A stretch of DNA of 56,064 bases from NCBI GenBank assembly GCA_910585595.1, contig CAJUET010000015.1, forward strand, positions 1 through 56,064. The letters run 5' to 3'. The notes under the pieces are model-generated. The model saw nothing but the letters and a program-made list of their open reading frames with translations, made no database searches and was not told where the DNA came from. How positions within the stretch are numbered: the stretch's first letter is position 1; every line of letters starts with the position of its first letter. The stretch is from an uncultured Christensenella sp. (GTDB taxonomy: Bacteria; Bacillota; Clostridia; Christensenellales; Borkfalkiaceae). The translations under genes and the position numbers were made by a program. Positions 15,056 through 23,030 of the stretch are shown here, piece after piece.

Positions 15056-17562
15056 GCCCGTTTCACTTCCTCGATAAGATAACATTCGATAAAGTCGCCG
15101 ATCTTGATTTCGTTGAAGCCTTCGATCGCGCAGCCGCATTCCATACCGGAAGTAACTTCTTTCGCATCGTCCTTAAAGCGTTTGAGCTGTTTGACGCCGC
15201 CCTCGACGATCATGATATTGTCGCGGTAAATACGCAGCTTTCCGCCGCGCACGAGCTTGCCTTCGGTCACATAGCAGCCTGCGACCGTGCCCACGCCCGT
15301 AATATTAAAGGTCTGCTTGACTTCCGCCTTGCCCATATAAACTTCCTGATACTTGGGCGAAAGCATTCCTTTGAGCGCGGCCTCCATGTCGTCCAAAAGC
15401 TCGTAAATAATACGGTACTGTCTTACTTCGACGTGCGAACGCTCCGCAAGCGTCTTTGCCTTGGCGTCGGGACGGACGTTGAAGCCTACGATCATGGCTT
15501 TTGACGATTCCGCAAGCATAACGTCGCTCTCGTTGACGGCGCCCGCCGCCGCGTGCAGAATTTTGATTTCCACTTCCTCGTTCGAAAGTTTTTGAAGAGA
15601 AGCTCTGAGCGCTTCGACCGAGCCCTGAACGTCCGCTTTGATAATCACGTTGAACGCCTTCTTCGTATCCGCCTCCGCCTGTTTGAAGAAGTCGTCGACC
15701 GAGAGCTTCTGCGTTTCCTTGACCATGGATTCGCGCAGGTGCGTCTTTCTTTCGTCCTGAACCTTCTTCATAAGCGCCTGATCGACGGCGTAAATCCCGT
15801 CGCCCGCGTTGGGCACGTCTTCAAGTCCCAAAACGGAGACCGCCATCGAAGGACCTGCCTCTTTCACCATTTTTCCGTTGTCGTCGAACATGGCGCGGAC
15901 TCTGCCCATCGTCATGCCCGATATGAGATTGTCGCCCGTGCGGAGCGTACCGTTCTGCACGAGAACGCTCGCCATGGGACCCTTGCCCTTGTCGAGTTTC
16001 GCCTCGATAACCACACCTCTTGCCTTGCGGTCGGGGTTCGCTTTGAGCTCGTTCATCTCCGCTTGCAGATAGATATTTTCAAGCAGAGAATCGATTCCGT
16101 CGCCCGTCTTTGCCGATACGGGCACGACGATGACGTCGCCGCCCCATTCTTCCGGAACAAGCCCGTGATTCAAAAGTCCCTGTTTCACCTTGTCCGGCTC
16201 CGCCTGCGGTTTATCCATTTTGTTCATGGCGACGATGACGGGCACTTCCGCCGCCTTTGCATGGTTGATCGCCTCGATTGTCTGCGGCATGATGCCGTCG
16301 TCCGCCGCGACGACCAAAACGACGATGTCCGTAATCTTCGCGCCGCGCGCACGCATTGCCGTGAATGCTTCGTGACCGGGGGTATCGATAAAGGTGATCT
16401 GTTTGCCCTCCGAAAGGGTGACGGTATATGCGCCGATGCTCTGCGTAATTCCTCCCGCCTCGCCTGCGGTCACATTCGTCGAGCGGATCTTATCGAGGAG
16501 CGAAGTTTTACCGTGGTCGACGTGACCCATAACGGTAACGACGGGCGCACGCGTCACGGTGTTCTCGTTCACGTCCGCGCCGTGTTCCTCGAAGAGCGTC
16601 TCTTCCGCAGTCTTTTCGGGTTTGTATTCGAGGTCGATCCCGAGCTCCAATGCGATATACGCCGCATTGTCGTAGTCGATCGACTCGTTGACCGTCTTCA
16701 TCACGCCCTCTTTAAAGAGGCGCTTTGTAATTTCCACTGCGGATATACCAAGCTTTTCCGAAAGTTCCTTGATGGGAATATCCTTGCTTGTCACGACCGC
16801 ATGTTCGATTTTGATGGTCTGCGTTTCCTTTTTCGCATTCTTCTTGCCGAAACGCGCCTTGCGGTAACCGCTCTTTTCCTCGTCAAAGTCGTTTACGTCC
16901 GCGCCCTGCTGACGTTGAAGCGCACGCTTGTTGACGGGGCGGCGCTCCACATAGGTCTTTTCAAACTTCTTCGAAACCTCCCTCTTCTGCACGGGAGCGG
17001 GAGGCGGAGGAGCAACGGGCGCACGCATTCCGCCCATGGGCCTTTGGAACCCTGCGCCCTGCGGACGCTGTGAATTGAAGGGGGGACGGGATCCCTGCGG
17101 ACGGAACGCTCCGTTCGCGGGTCTCGAAGGAATATATGTTTTCTGACCGCCCGCATGAGGCGCGGGGCGCGCGGGACGCGCCGCAGAACCGCTTTCGGGG
17201 CGGAACGTAGCGGGACGGGCGGATGCCGCAGGCTTTTCGGACGCAGGCGCAGGAACAGACGCGGGAGCTTTGCTTTTTAACTCCTCTTTCTCTTCGGCTT
17301 CCTTTTTGGCGAGTTCAGCCTGTCGTTTGGCTTTCTCCGCTTCCTCCGCCGCCTTTTTCTCCGCTTCCTCTCTTAGGCGCGCCGCTTCTGCTTCTGCCGC
17401 CGCCCTCGCCTCTTCCTCGGCACGCTTTTCGGCTTGAATCTCGCCGATCTTTTTTAAGAGCGCCGCAATGCTTTTCTCGTTGTTTGCGATCCGCTTCGAG
17501 ATTTCGCCCGCGCCCTTCTCGCCGAGAAGAGAATTTAATTTTTCAACAATATTATCTGCCAT
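15052..17562 (-). CDS. infB: Translation initiation factor IF-2
   Basis: The 836-residue GTPase places initiator tRNA on the 30S subunit. Residues 1-110 are a charged Ala/Glu/Lys helix, 110-215 a Pro/Ala/Arg/Gly-rich linker. The IF2_N motif (IPIKELSEKLGIS) comes at about 265. The GTPase domain has G1 GHVDHGKTS near 345, G3 DTPGHEAF and G4 NKMDKP. Beta-barrel and fMet-tRNA-binding domains follow. It is coupled to rbfA downstream by a 4-base overlap and follows ylxQ by 3 bases. Confidence 0.96.
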   Translation of the reverse strand: MADNIVEKLNSLLGEKGAGEISKRIANNEKSIAALLKKIGEIQAEKRAEEEARAAAEAEAARLREEAEKKAAEEAEKAKRQAELAKKEAEEKEELKSKAPASVPAPASEKPAASARPATFRPESGSAARPARPAPHAGGQKTYIPSRPANGAFRPQGSRPPFNSQRPQGAGFQRPMGGMRAPVAPPPPAPVQKREVSKKFEKTYVERRPVNKRALQRQQGADVNDFDEEKSGYRKARFGKKNAKKETQTIKIEHAVVTSKDIPIKELSEKLGISAVEITKRLFKEGVMKTVNESIDYDNAAYIALELGIDLEYKPEKTAEETLFEEHGADVNENTVTRAPVVTVMGHVDHGKTSLLDKIRSTNVTAGEAGGITQSIGAYTVTLSEGKQITFIDTPGHEAFTAMRARGAKITDIVVLVVAADDGIMPQTIEAINHAKAAEVPVIVAMNKMDKPQAEPDKVKQGLLNHGLVPEEWGGDVIVVPVSAKTGDGIDSLLENIYLQAEMNELKANPDRKARGVVIEAKLDKGKGPMASVLVQNGTLRTGDNLISGMTMGRVRAMFDDNGKMVKEAGPSMAVSVLGLEDVPNAGDGIYAVDQALMKKVQDERKTHLRESMVKETQKLSVDDFFKQAEADTKKAFNVIIKADVQGSVEALRASLQKLSNEEVEIKILHAAAGAVNESDVMLAESSKAMIVGFNVRPDAKAKTLAERSHVEVRQYRIIYELLDDMEAALKGMLSPKYQEVYMGKAEVKQTFNITGVGTVAGCYVTEGKLVRGGKLRIYRDNIMIVEGGVKQLKRFKDDAKEVTSGMECGCAIEGFNEIKIGDFIECYLIEEVKRA

Positions 17563-17565
17563 ATT

Positions 17566-17883
17566 TTACCCGATTACTCCTTCGATCGTCATACCTTTAT
17601 CGTTCGCTTCGCGCAAAATCGCGTCTGCGAGCGAAAAATCTTTTACTGCCGCAACTTTGCAGCCCTCGCGCTTAATGAGCATACCCAGATCCTTTGTAAT
17701 GATCAAAGGACAGGAAAATTTTTCTTTCAGTTTGCGGGCTTGCTTTTGGGAATTTTTTGCCGCCTCTTCGTCGAGAAGCAGGCAACAGACCCCTTTTTTT
17801 ACCGTTTCGATCGAGTTCAGCCCCAAAACAAGCTTTCCCGCTCTTAGCGCAAAACCCAAATACGCTTCAATTTTGTCTGCCAC
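17566..17883 (-). CDS. ylxQ: L7Ae/L30e/S12e-family protein YlxQ
   Basis: The 105-residue protein has the kink-turn-binding L7Ae fold pattern (YLGFALRAGKLVLG, CCLLLDEEAAKNS, PLIITKDLGMLIK). Its role in Firmicutes is RNA binding of uncertain target. The start is GTG at 17883: GAGGAG lies 4 bases before it inside the end of ylxR, and the protein then begins VADKIEAYLGF as in relatives. It overlaps ylxR by 17 bases. Confidence 0.88.
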   Translation of the reverse strand: MADKIEAYLGFALRAGKLVLGLNSIETVKKGVCCLLLDEEAAKNSQKQARKLKEKFSCPLIITKDLGMLIKREGCKVAAVKDFSLADAILREANDKGMTIEGVIG

Positions 17884-18136
17884 GAAACTCCTCTTCGATC
17901 GCCTTATAGACCTCATCGCCTGCGTTGCACGAAAAAGTTTTATTTACGAGCTTATAGCGCAAGAGTTTTGTAAGGCACGCTTCGCTGTTGCAAAGATATG
18001 CGCCGCGCCCTTCCGCCTTGCCCGAAAAATCCAAATGGATACCGCTCTCACTCTTCACGACGCGGAGCATCTCTCTTTTGCTCTTTCTTTCCCTGCACGC
18101 CATGCACATACGCAGAGGTATCTTTTTTTCAGACAT
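17867..18136 (-). CDS. ylxR: YlxR-family RNase P modulator (RnpM)
   Basis: The 89-residue protein is a DUF448 member: PLRMCMACRERKSKREMLRVV at the start and GRGAYLCNSEACL in the middle. YlxR/RnpM binds the RNA of RNase P and lowers its activity in related organisms. The ATG at 18136 overlaps the nusA end by 8 bases and has GAGGAG 4 bases upstream. Confidence 0.9.
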   Translation of the reverse strand: MSEKKIPLRMCMACRERKSKREMLRVVKSESGIHLDFSGKAEGRGAYLCNSEACLTKLLRYKLVNKTFSCNAGDEVYKAIEEEFRGRQN

Positions 18137-19247
18137 CGCTCTCCTCGCCCACGGAAGGCGCATCCCCCGTCTCCTCCGGAGAATCGTACTCGCCGATATG
18201 GAGTTTTTCCGCCGCGGAAGCACTCTTCACGTCGATCTTCCAGCCCGTAAGCCGCGCCGCAAGGCGGGCGTTTTGTCCGTCCCTGCCGATCGCAAGCGAA
18301 AGCTTGTCGTCGGGCACTACCGCGACCGCAGACTTCTCGTCCGTCTGCGTGATCGAAACGACCGTCGCGGGAGAGAGCGCCTTTGCGATAAATTCCAAAG
18401 GATTCTCGCTGTACAGAATGATATCCACCTTTTCGCCGCCGAGCTCCTGCACGACCGCGTTCACGCGTGCGCCCTTGTTGCCTACGCAAGCGCCCACCGC
18501 ATCGATACGGGAATCGGAGGAAGCGATCGCGATTTTAGTTCTGTGACCTGCTTCGCGCGCGACACTCTTAATGACGACCACGCCCTGTTTGATTTCGGGA
18601 ACCTCCTCCTCAAAAAGTCTTCTCACAAGACCGGGTGCGGAACGCGACACAAGCACCTGTGCGTTTCTGCCGCCGCTCTTGACACGCTTTACAAACACTT
18701 TCAATCTGTCGCCCGCCTCGTAGCGTTCGCCAGGCACCTGATCCTGCGGCAAAAGAAGTCCTTCGATCGTGCCCTTTCCGAGCTCGATATACACACTGTG
18801 GGAATCGACCTTGCGAACAAGCCCGCTCATGAGTTCGCCCTCTTTATCGGTGAATTCGGAAAGGGTATTATCGCGCTCCGTCTCGTGCAGGCGTTGCAAA
18901 ATGACCTGCTTTGCCGTCTGCGCCGCGATACGCGAGAAATCTTTGGGAACAAATTCTTTTGAAAGGACGTCGCCCACCTTGGCGCTTTTCTTTTCGAGTT
19001 TTGCGTCCTGTAAAGTGATTTCACCGTCGCCCGCCTCTTCCGCATCGACGACCGTGCGCGTATAAAAAAAGCGGATCGTGCACCGTTCGGGATTGAGCTG
19101 AACGTCTACGTTCGCACTGTTCCCTTCGTTGAGCCGCTTATATGCGGACGCAAGCGCCGTGGAGAGTGCCCCTAAAAACACATCTTCACTGATTCCTCTT
19201 TCCCGTTCCAAATCGGCAAGCGCCGCAAAGAAATCTTTGTTTGTCAT
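18129..19247 (-). CDS. nusA: Transcription termination/antitermination factor NusA
   Basis: The 372-residue protein has the NusA order: N-terminal RNA polymerase-binding domain (1-125), S1 domain (GLVRKVDSHSVYIELG, about 140-205), KH1 (REAGHRTKIAIAS...GACVGNKGARV) and KH2 (VVPDDKLSLAIGRDGQNARLAARL). The length matches Firmicutes NusA without the acidic repeats of E. coli. It is second in the rimP unit. NusA stimulates intrinsic terminators, so the hairpin in the rimP leader may let it control its own level. Confidence 0.96.
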   Translation of the reverse strand: MTNKDFFAALADLERERGISEDVFLGALSTALASAYKRLNEGNSANVDVQLNPERCTIRFFYTRTVVDAEEAGDGEITLQDAKLEKKSAKVGDVLSKEFVPKDFSRIAAQTAKQVILQRLHETERDNTLSEFTDKEGELMSGLVRKVDSHSVYIELGKGTIEGLLLPQDQVPGERYEAGDRLKVFVKRVKSGGRNAQVLVSRSAPGLVRRLFEEEVPEIKQGVVVIKSVAREAGHRTKIAIASSDSRIDAVGACVGNKGARVNAVVQELGGEKVDIILYSENPLEFIAKALSPATVVSITQTDEKSAVAVVPDDKLSLAIGRDGQNARLAARLTGWKIDVKSASAAEKLHIGEYDSPEETGDAPSVGEESDV

Positions 19248-19288
19248 AATATCTCCTTATTGATTGCTCCGTTGTAATTCCGGACTTT

Positions 19289-19744
19289 TTATACTTCTAT
19301 CAAAAGACAGACCTTCGCCGTCTTTTCAAAGGGAAATTCCCTCTCCCCCTCTTCCGCCTTGATCCTGATCTTTCCCTCTCGGAACGAAAGAAGCTCGCCT
19401 TCGAAATACTTCTTTCCGTCTACGGGCGCATAGAGGTGGATCTCGATTTTTTCACCCGTGTGCCTTACAAAGTCCTGCTCCGTTTTAAAGGGGCGGTCGA
19501 GCCCCGGACTCGAACAGTTGAGCGTGTACGCGCTCCCGAAGGTGGGATCGAACTCGTCGAGCGGAGCATCCACCGCGCGGTGCACCCTTTCGAGCAAATC
19601 GAGATCGACGCCGTTCTTACTGTCGATAATAAGCGTTAAAGAGTTCTCGCGCATATTCCATTCCGCGTCGACGATCTCCGCGTCGAAGGGTTTTACGACG
19701 GGCTGTAAAAAATCGATCACTTCTTTTGAGGGTTTGACCTTCAT
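19289..19744 (-). CDS. rimP: Ribosome maturation factor RimP
   Basis: The 151-residue protein assists 30S assembly. Family hallmarks are ENSLTLIIDSKNGVDLDLLERVHRAVD and GSAYTLNCSSPGLDRPFKTEQDF. The ATG at 19744 has CAGGAG 9 bases upstream. It is directly preceded by a hairpin with a T run and by its own promoter. Confidence 0.94.
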   Translation of the reverse strand: MKVKPSKEVIDFLQPVVKPFDAEIVDAEWNMRENSLTLIIDSKNGVDLDLLERVHRAVDAPLDEFDPTFGSAYTLNCSSPGLDRPFKTEQDFVRHTGEKIEIHLYAPVDGKKYFEGELLSFREGKIRIKAEEGEREFPFEKTAKVCLLIEV

Positions 19745-19765
19745 TCCGTAAACTCCTGGTTTAAC

Positions 19766-19793
19766 AAAATTGAGAGCGGAAACCCGCTCTCAA
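19766..19793 (-). terminator. Attenuator hairpin in the rimP-nusA leader
   Basis: TTGAGAGCGG and CCGCTCTCAA form a 10-bp stem with a 4-base loop, followed on the minus strand by TTTTGTT and then by the rimP Shine-Dalgarno. It lies downstream of a promoter and upstream of rimP, so it acts inside the rimP leader and not only as the terminator of the gene before. Confidence 0.82.
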
Positions 19794-19821
19794 TCCACGA
19801 CCTATCAGATTAAGCAATTGA

Positions 19822-19850
19822 ATTGTAGCATATCCCGCCGAAAAAGGCAA
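19822..19850 (-). promoter_or_regulatory. Promoter of rimP-nusA-infB
   Basis: Minus strand: -35 TTGCCT (19850-19845), 17-base spacer, -10 TACAAT (19827-19822). Predicted start near 19815 gives a leader of about 70 bases that contains the hairpin. Confidence 0.65.
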
Positions 19851-19870
19851 GTGTTTTCTTGAAATTTTTT

Positions 19871-21385
19871 TCAGAATCGCGGAAGTCCTTTATTCGTGCG
19901 GGCAAGCTCGATAAACACCTTTGCGGTCACGAATGCGTCATCGAAGGCGCGATGGTGATTGAACTTGAAATTGTAATGATCGGCGACGGTATTCAGTTTA
20001 TAATTGGATAGCCGCAGAACAACCTGAGCAAACGTCAACGTATCGTAGAGCCTGTGCTCGAAACGGTAGCCTCCAAGCCCCGCGTAGTGCCTTACGAATT
20101 TAATATCGAACTGTGCGTTGTGTGCTACAAGCGCCGCCCCGTCGCAAAATTTATAAAAGTCCGCCATGACCTCGCCGACCTCGGGTGCGCCCACAAGCAT
20201 ACTCCCGTCGATCCCCGTGATCTTTGTGATCTCGTCGCTGATTTTGACGGGGCAGGCGACGAAGGAAGCAAACTTTTGCACGATCCTTCCCCCGTGAATA
20301 CGGACGGCGCCGATCTCGATGATCCGATCCATCATGCCGCCCGCTTCGGAATTGTTAAGCCCCGTCGTCTCCAAGTCGAACACGACGAAGTCGCGGTTTA
20401 CAAGGTCTTCGGGAAGCGCTTCCTTTCCGAACAGGTCGCTCTGCTCGTAATCGTCGATCGCGACGGGCATCACTTTTTTATAGCGCGCGGGTACGGGAAG
20501 CGAAGGTCTGGGTTCGGGTTCGAAGCCCTCGGGCGGGGTTCCGTAGTCGACCTGCTTTGCAGTAAACGACAGTCCGCCGTTATAAATTTCGTTGTTCCCC
20601 GTAAGGCAGATAAATTCGCCGCGCTGAATTTTACGCACTTTTTCGACCGTCGCTTTTTTACTGAAATACGCGGCGCGAAGCTGCCCCGATCCGTCGCTTA
20701 AAGTAAATATAAAAAAGGTTTTTCCGTTTTTACTCGTGCGCTCCTCCATATACATGACGCTGCCGCATACGGTGACGTCCTGCGCCTCGGAATTGAGATC
20801 CGCAATATAAATTGCGCGCGCGGGCTTCGCCCCGTCGATCGGAATATAGTCCGCAATCGGAAAATTCCTGCTTGTAAGAACGTACTCTTCGGGCTCTTCC
20901 TCCTCTTTGATTTCGTATCTGCTGCTTTCGCGAAGTTCGATTTCGCCGTTCCACACACCGCAAAAACGCAGAGCGAGTTCTTTGGAGAGCGCGTCTGCGA
21001 CCTCTGCGCCCGAAAAGCGCACTGCTTCGTCCTTTCCGACTCTTATAACAAAATTTCCGCCGCCCGCTCCCGCCTCGGCATACACATCGCCCTCTTCCGA
21101 AAACGCCGAAACGACGGGATAATTTTTCGCGAGATATTCCTTTATAAATTTTTCGACCGCCGCCCCTTCGGGTACGGATTTCATCACGTTCACTTCCGCA
21201 GTAAAGCCCGCGGGAACGTACTTTTCCGAAACCTTTGCGGCGTATTTTACGTCCCCTTGCGAATACGATTTGTCTGTAATCAAACGGAAAGTCGCACGGC
21301 TTCCCTCGACGACGATGTCTTTGAGAATCGCCCTCTCCAACCCTTCCGATTTTCTGATTTCCTCTAAAAACGCTTTGCTCTTCAT
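19871..21385 (-). CDS. PolC-locus protein: PolC N-terminal and OB domains plus DEDDh exonuclease, no polymerase
   Basis: This 504-residue protein sits where polC (about 1430 residues) is found in Firmicutes, between ispG and rimP. Residues 1-170 resemble the PolC N-terminal region, about 190-280 are an OB fold (YIADLNSEAQDVTVCGSV...GSGQLRAAYF), and 330-504 a complete DEDDh 3'-5' exonuclease: D337-L-E339, H422-N-x-x-F-D427, and H478-x4-D483. The PHP domain that normally surrounds the exonuclease, and the whole alpha-polymerase part, are absent. The frame ends cleanly after the exonuclease (GLPRF-stop), and only 126 bases separate it from rimP, so there is no hidden remainder. It overlaps ispG by 4 bases (ATGA), which implies active translation. 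It could be a stand-alone proofreader or processing nuclease; the replicative polymerase must be elsewhere. Confidence 0.85.
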   Translation of the reverse strand: MKSKAFLEEIRKSEGLERAILKDIVVEGSRATFRLITDKSYSQGDVKYAAKVSEKYVPAGFTAEVNVMKSVPEGAAVEKFIKEYLAKNYPVVSAFSEEGDVYAEAGAGGGNFVIRVGKDEAVRFSGAEVADALSKELALRFCGVWNGEIELRESSRYEIKEEEEPEEYVLTSRNFPIADYIPIDGAKPARAIYIADLNSEAQDVTVCGSVMYMEERTSKNGKTFFIFTLSDGSGQLRAAYFSKKATVEKVRKIQRGEFICLTGNNEIYNGGLSFTAKQVDYGTPPEGFEPEPRPSLPVPARYKKVMPVAIDDYEQSDLFGKEALPEDLVNRDFVVFDLETTGLNNSEAGGMMDRIIEIGAVRIHGGRIVQKFASFVACPVKISDEITKITGIDGSMLVGAPEVGEVMADFYKFCDGAALVAHNAQFDIKFVRHYAGLGGYRFEHRLYDTLTFAQVVLRLSNYKLNTVADHYNFKFNHHRAFDDAFVTAKVFIELARTNKGLPRF

Positions 21386-22422
21386 TTGATAAGCTCTTCC
21401 AATTTTTCAAAGAATACGCGTTCCGCGTCGCCTACGTTCACGCGCACCTGTTCGCCGTTGCCGTAAAATACCATGCAATATTCTTTGCCGCCCGCAATGC
21501 CCAAGTCGCATTTCTTCGCTTCGCCGGGGCCGTTCACAACGCAGCCCATAACGGCGACCTTTAAGCGCTTTTTCACGCCCTTTACCCGCTCATTCACCCT
21601 TTTGGCAAGCCCACGGCAGTCGTACTCGCACCGCCCGCAGGTCGGGCAGGCGATAACCTCTACGAACTGCTTATCGAGCCCGCACGCACGAAGAATGTGC
21701 CGAGCGGCATAGACTTCTTCCACGGGATCGCCCGAAAGGGAAACGCGGATCGTATCGCCGATCCCGTCTGTAAGAAGCGCGCCGATTCCGATCGCGCTCT
21801 TAACAAGAGCCGCATCGCCCGCTCCCGCTTCGGTCACGCCCAAATGAAGCGGATACTCCGTTTTACGGCTTAAAAGTCTGTATGCCTCTATCGTCAAAGG
21901 CACGTCGGAAGCCTTAACGGAAATTACGATATTGCCGATTCCCCTCCGCTCGAACGCTTTCACGCTTTCGAGCGCGCTCAGAACAAGCGCCTTTGCGCTT
22001 CTGCCGTATTTTTCGTAGTGGCGCTTTTCGATACTTCCCGTATTCGCCCCCACGCGCACAGGCACACCGTGCCGCTTTACGCAATCCGCGACGAGAGAAA
22101 TTTGCTTCTCTCCCCCCAAATTCCCTGGATTCACGCGTAACTTATCCGCACCGTTCTCCACGGCAAGGACCGCAAGCTTTGCCGAAAAATGAACGTCCGC
22201 CGCAATGGGAATATGTATCTGCTCTTTGATTTTTTTGAATGCTAACGCATCCTCTTCGTCGAGCACCGAGGAACGGACGATCTCGCACCCCGCCTTTTCA
22301 AGGCTCAAAATTTGAGCGACGCAATTTTCTACGTCGCCCGTTTTAACCTTCGTCATGCTCTGCACGGAAATATGTCCGCCGCCGATCAAAAGACCGCCGA
22401 CGCCCACCGTTTTCAAACTCAT
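21382..22422 (-). CDS. ispG: 4-hydroxy-3-methylbut-2-enyl-diphosphate synthase
   Basis: The 346-residue iron-sulphur enzyme carries out the penultimate step of the MEP isoprenoid pathway. A TIM-barrel (VQSMTKVKTGDVE, AADVHFSAKLA, VRVGANTGSIE, HLGVTEAGAGD) is followed by the [4Fe-4S] region with CPTCGRCEYDC and GCVVNGPGEAK. GGGA-type Shine-Dalgarno precedes the ATG. It follows nrdR by 15 bases and is coupled to the PolC-locus gene. Confidence 0.95.
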   Translation of the reverse strand: MSLKTVGVGGLLIGGGHISVQSMTKVKTGDVENCVAQILSLEKAGCEIVRSSVLDEEDALAFKKIKEQIHIPIAADVHFSAKLAVLAVENGADKLRVNPGNLGGEKQISLVADCVKRHGVPVRVGANTGSIEKRHYEKYGRSAKALVLSALESVKAFERRGIGNIVISVKASDVPLTIEAYRLLSRKTEYPLHLGVTEAGAGDAALVKSAIGIGALLTDGIGDTIRVSLSGDPVEEVYAARHILRACGLDKQFVEVIACPTCGRCEYDCRGLAKRVNERVKGVKKRLKVAVMGCVVNGPGEAKKCDLGIAGGKEYCMVFYGNGEQVRVNVGDAERVFFEKLEELIK

Positions 22423-22437
22423 ACGATCTCCCGAAAT

Positions 22438-22899
22438 TTAATTTCCTTTTTTCTCCATCATCTTTTGCAGTTCCGCCATAAAGGAGGATATATCTTTAAA
22501 GGAACGGTATACGGAAGCGTAACGCACATATGCGACTTCGTCGAGTTCCTTTAAGCCCTCCATCACGAGCTCGCCTATCTCCTTCGAAGTCACTTCGGAC
22601 TCCATAGAGTTATAAACGCGTTTTGCGATCTCCTCCGCAAGACGGTCGATTTTATCTGCGGGAACGGGACGCTTTTCGCAAGCCTTTACGATACCGCGCT
22701 TGATTTTACCCACGTCGAACGCCTGACGGTTTCCGTCCGATTTCACGACGAGAACGGGCGTTACTTCGATCGTTTCGTAAGTCGTAAATCTTCTTCCGCA
22801 GCCGATACATTCGCGGCGGCGCCGAATTGTTCTGTCGTCGTCCGCCGAACGCGAATCAATCACCTTGCTCTCCGTACAGTCACAATACATACAACGCAT
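22438..22899 (-). CDS. nrdR: Transcriptional repressor NrdR
   Basis: The 153-residue protein has the NrdR zinc ribbon at the N-terminus (CMYC...CIGCGRRF) and an ATP-cone domain from about 47 (VLVVKSDGNRQAFDVGKIKRGI). NrdR senses (d)ATP and represses ribonucleotide reductase genes; none are in this window. AGGAGAG precedes the ATG. It is the first gene of the long minus-strand cluster. Confidence 0.96.
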   Translation of the reverse strand: MRCMYCDCTESKVIDSRSADDDRTIRRRRECIGCGRRFTTYETIEVTPVLVVKSDGNRQAFDVGKIKRGIVKACEKRPVPADKIDRLAEEIAKRVYNSMESEVTSKEIGELVMEGLKELDEVAYVRYASVYRSFKDISSFMAELQKMMEKKGN

Positions 22900-22934
22900 A
22901 ACGCTCTCCTGCCTTATCCTTTGAAATTTATTTG

Positions 22935-22963
22935 ATTATATCATATTATGAAAGATTTGTAAA
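22935..22963 (-). promoter_or_regulatory. Promoter of nrdR-ispG
   Basis: Minus strand: -35 TTTACA (22963-22958), 17-base spacer, perfect -10 TATAAT (22940-22935). Confidence 0.78.
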
Positions 22964-22979
22964 GAATTTTGTAAACATT

Positions 22980-23014
22980 GAAAAAAGGACATAACGAAAT
23001 GTCAGCCCTTTTTA
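22980..23014 (-). terminator. Terminator of the YitT-family gene
   Basis: On the minus strand an imperfect stem (AAAAGG...TGACAT / ATGTC...CCTTTTTTT) follows the stop at 23031. A 3-base bulge interrupts the stem. Confidence 0.6.
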
Positions 23015-23030
23015 TGATTTTATAACGCGA

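Noticed and set aside
15553..17073. Long plus-strand open frame of 506 codons
   Set aside because: It is antisense to infB, has no family motifs, and its His/Arg/Leu-rich composition is what the complement of GC-rich third-position coding gives.
19745..19870. Frameshifted remainder of polC downstream of the exonuclease gene
   Set aside because: The interval is only 126 bases, contains a promoter and a terminator, and translates to no PolC-like sequence in any frame.
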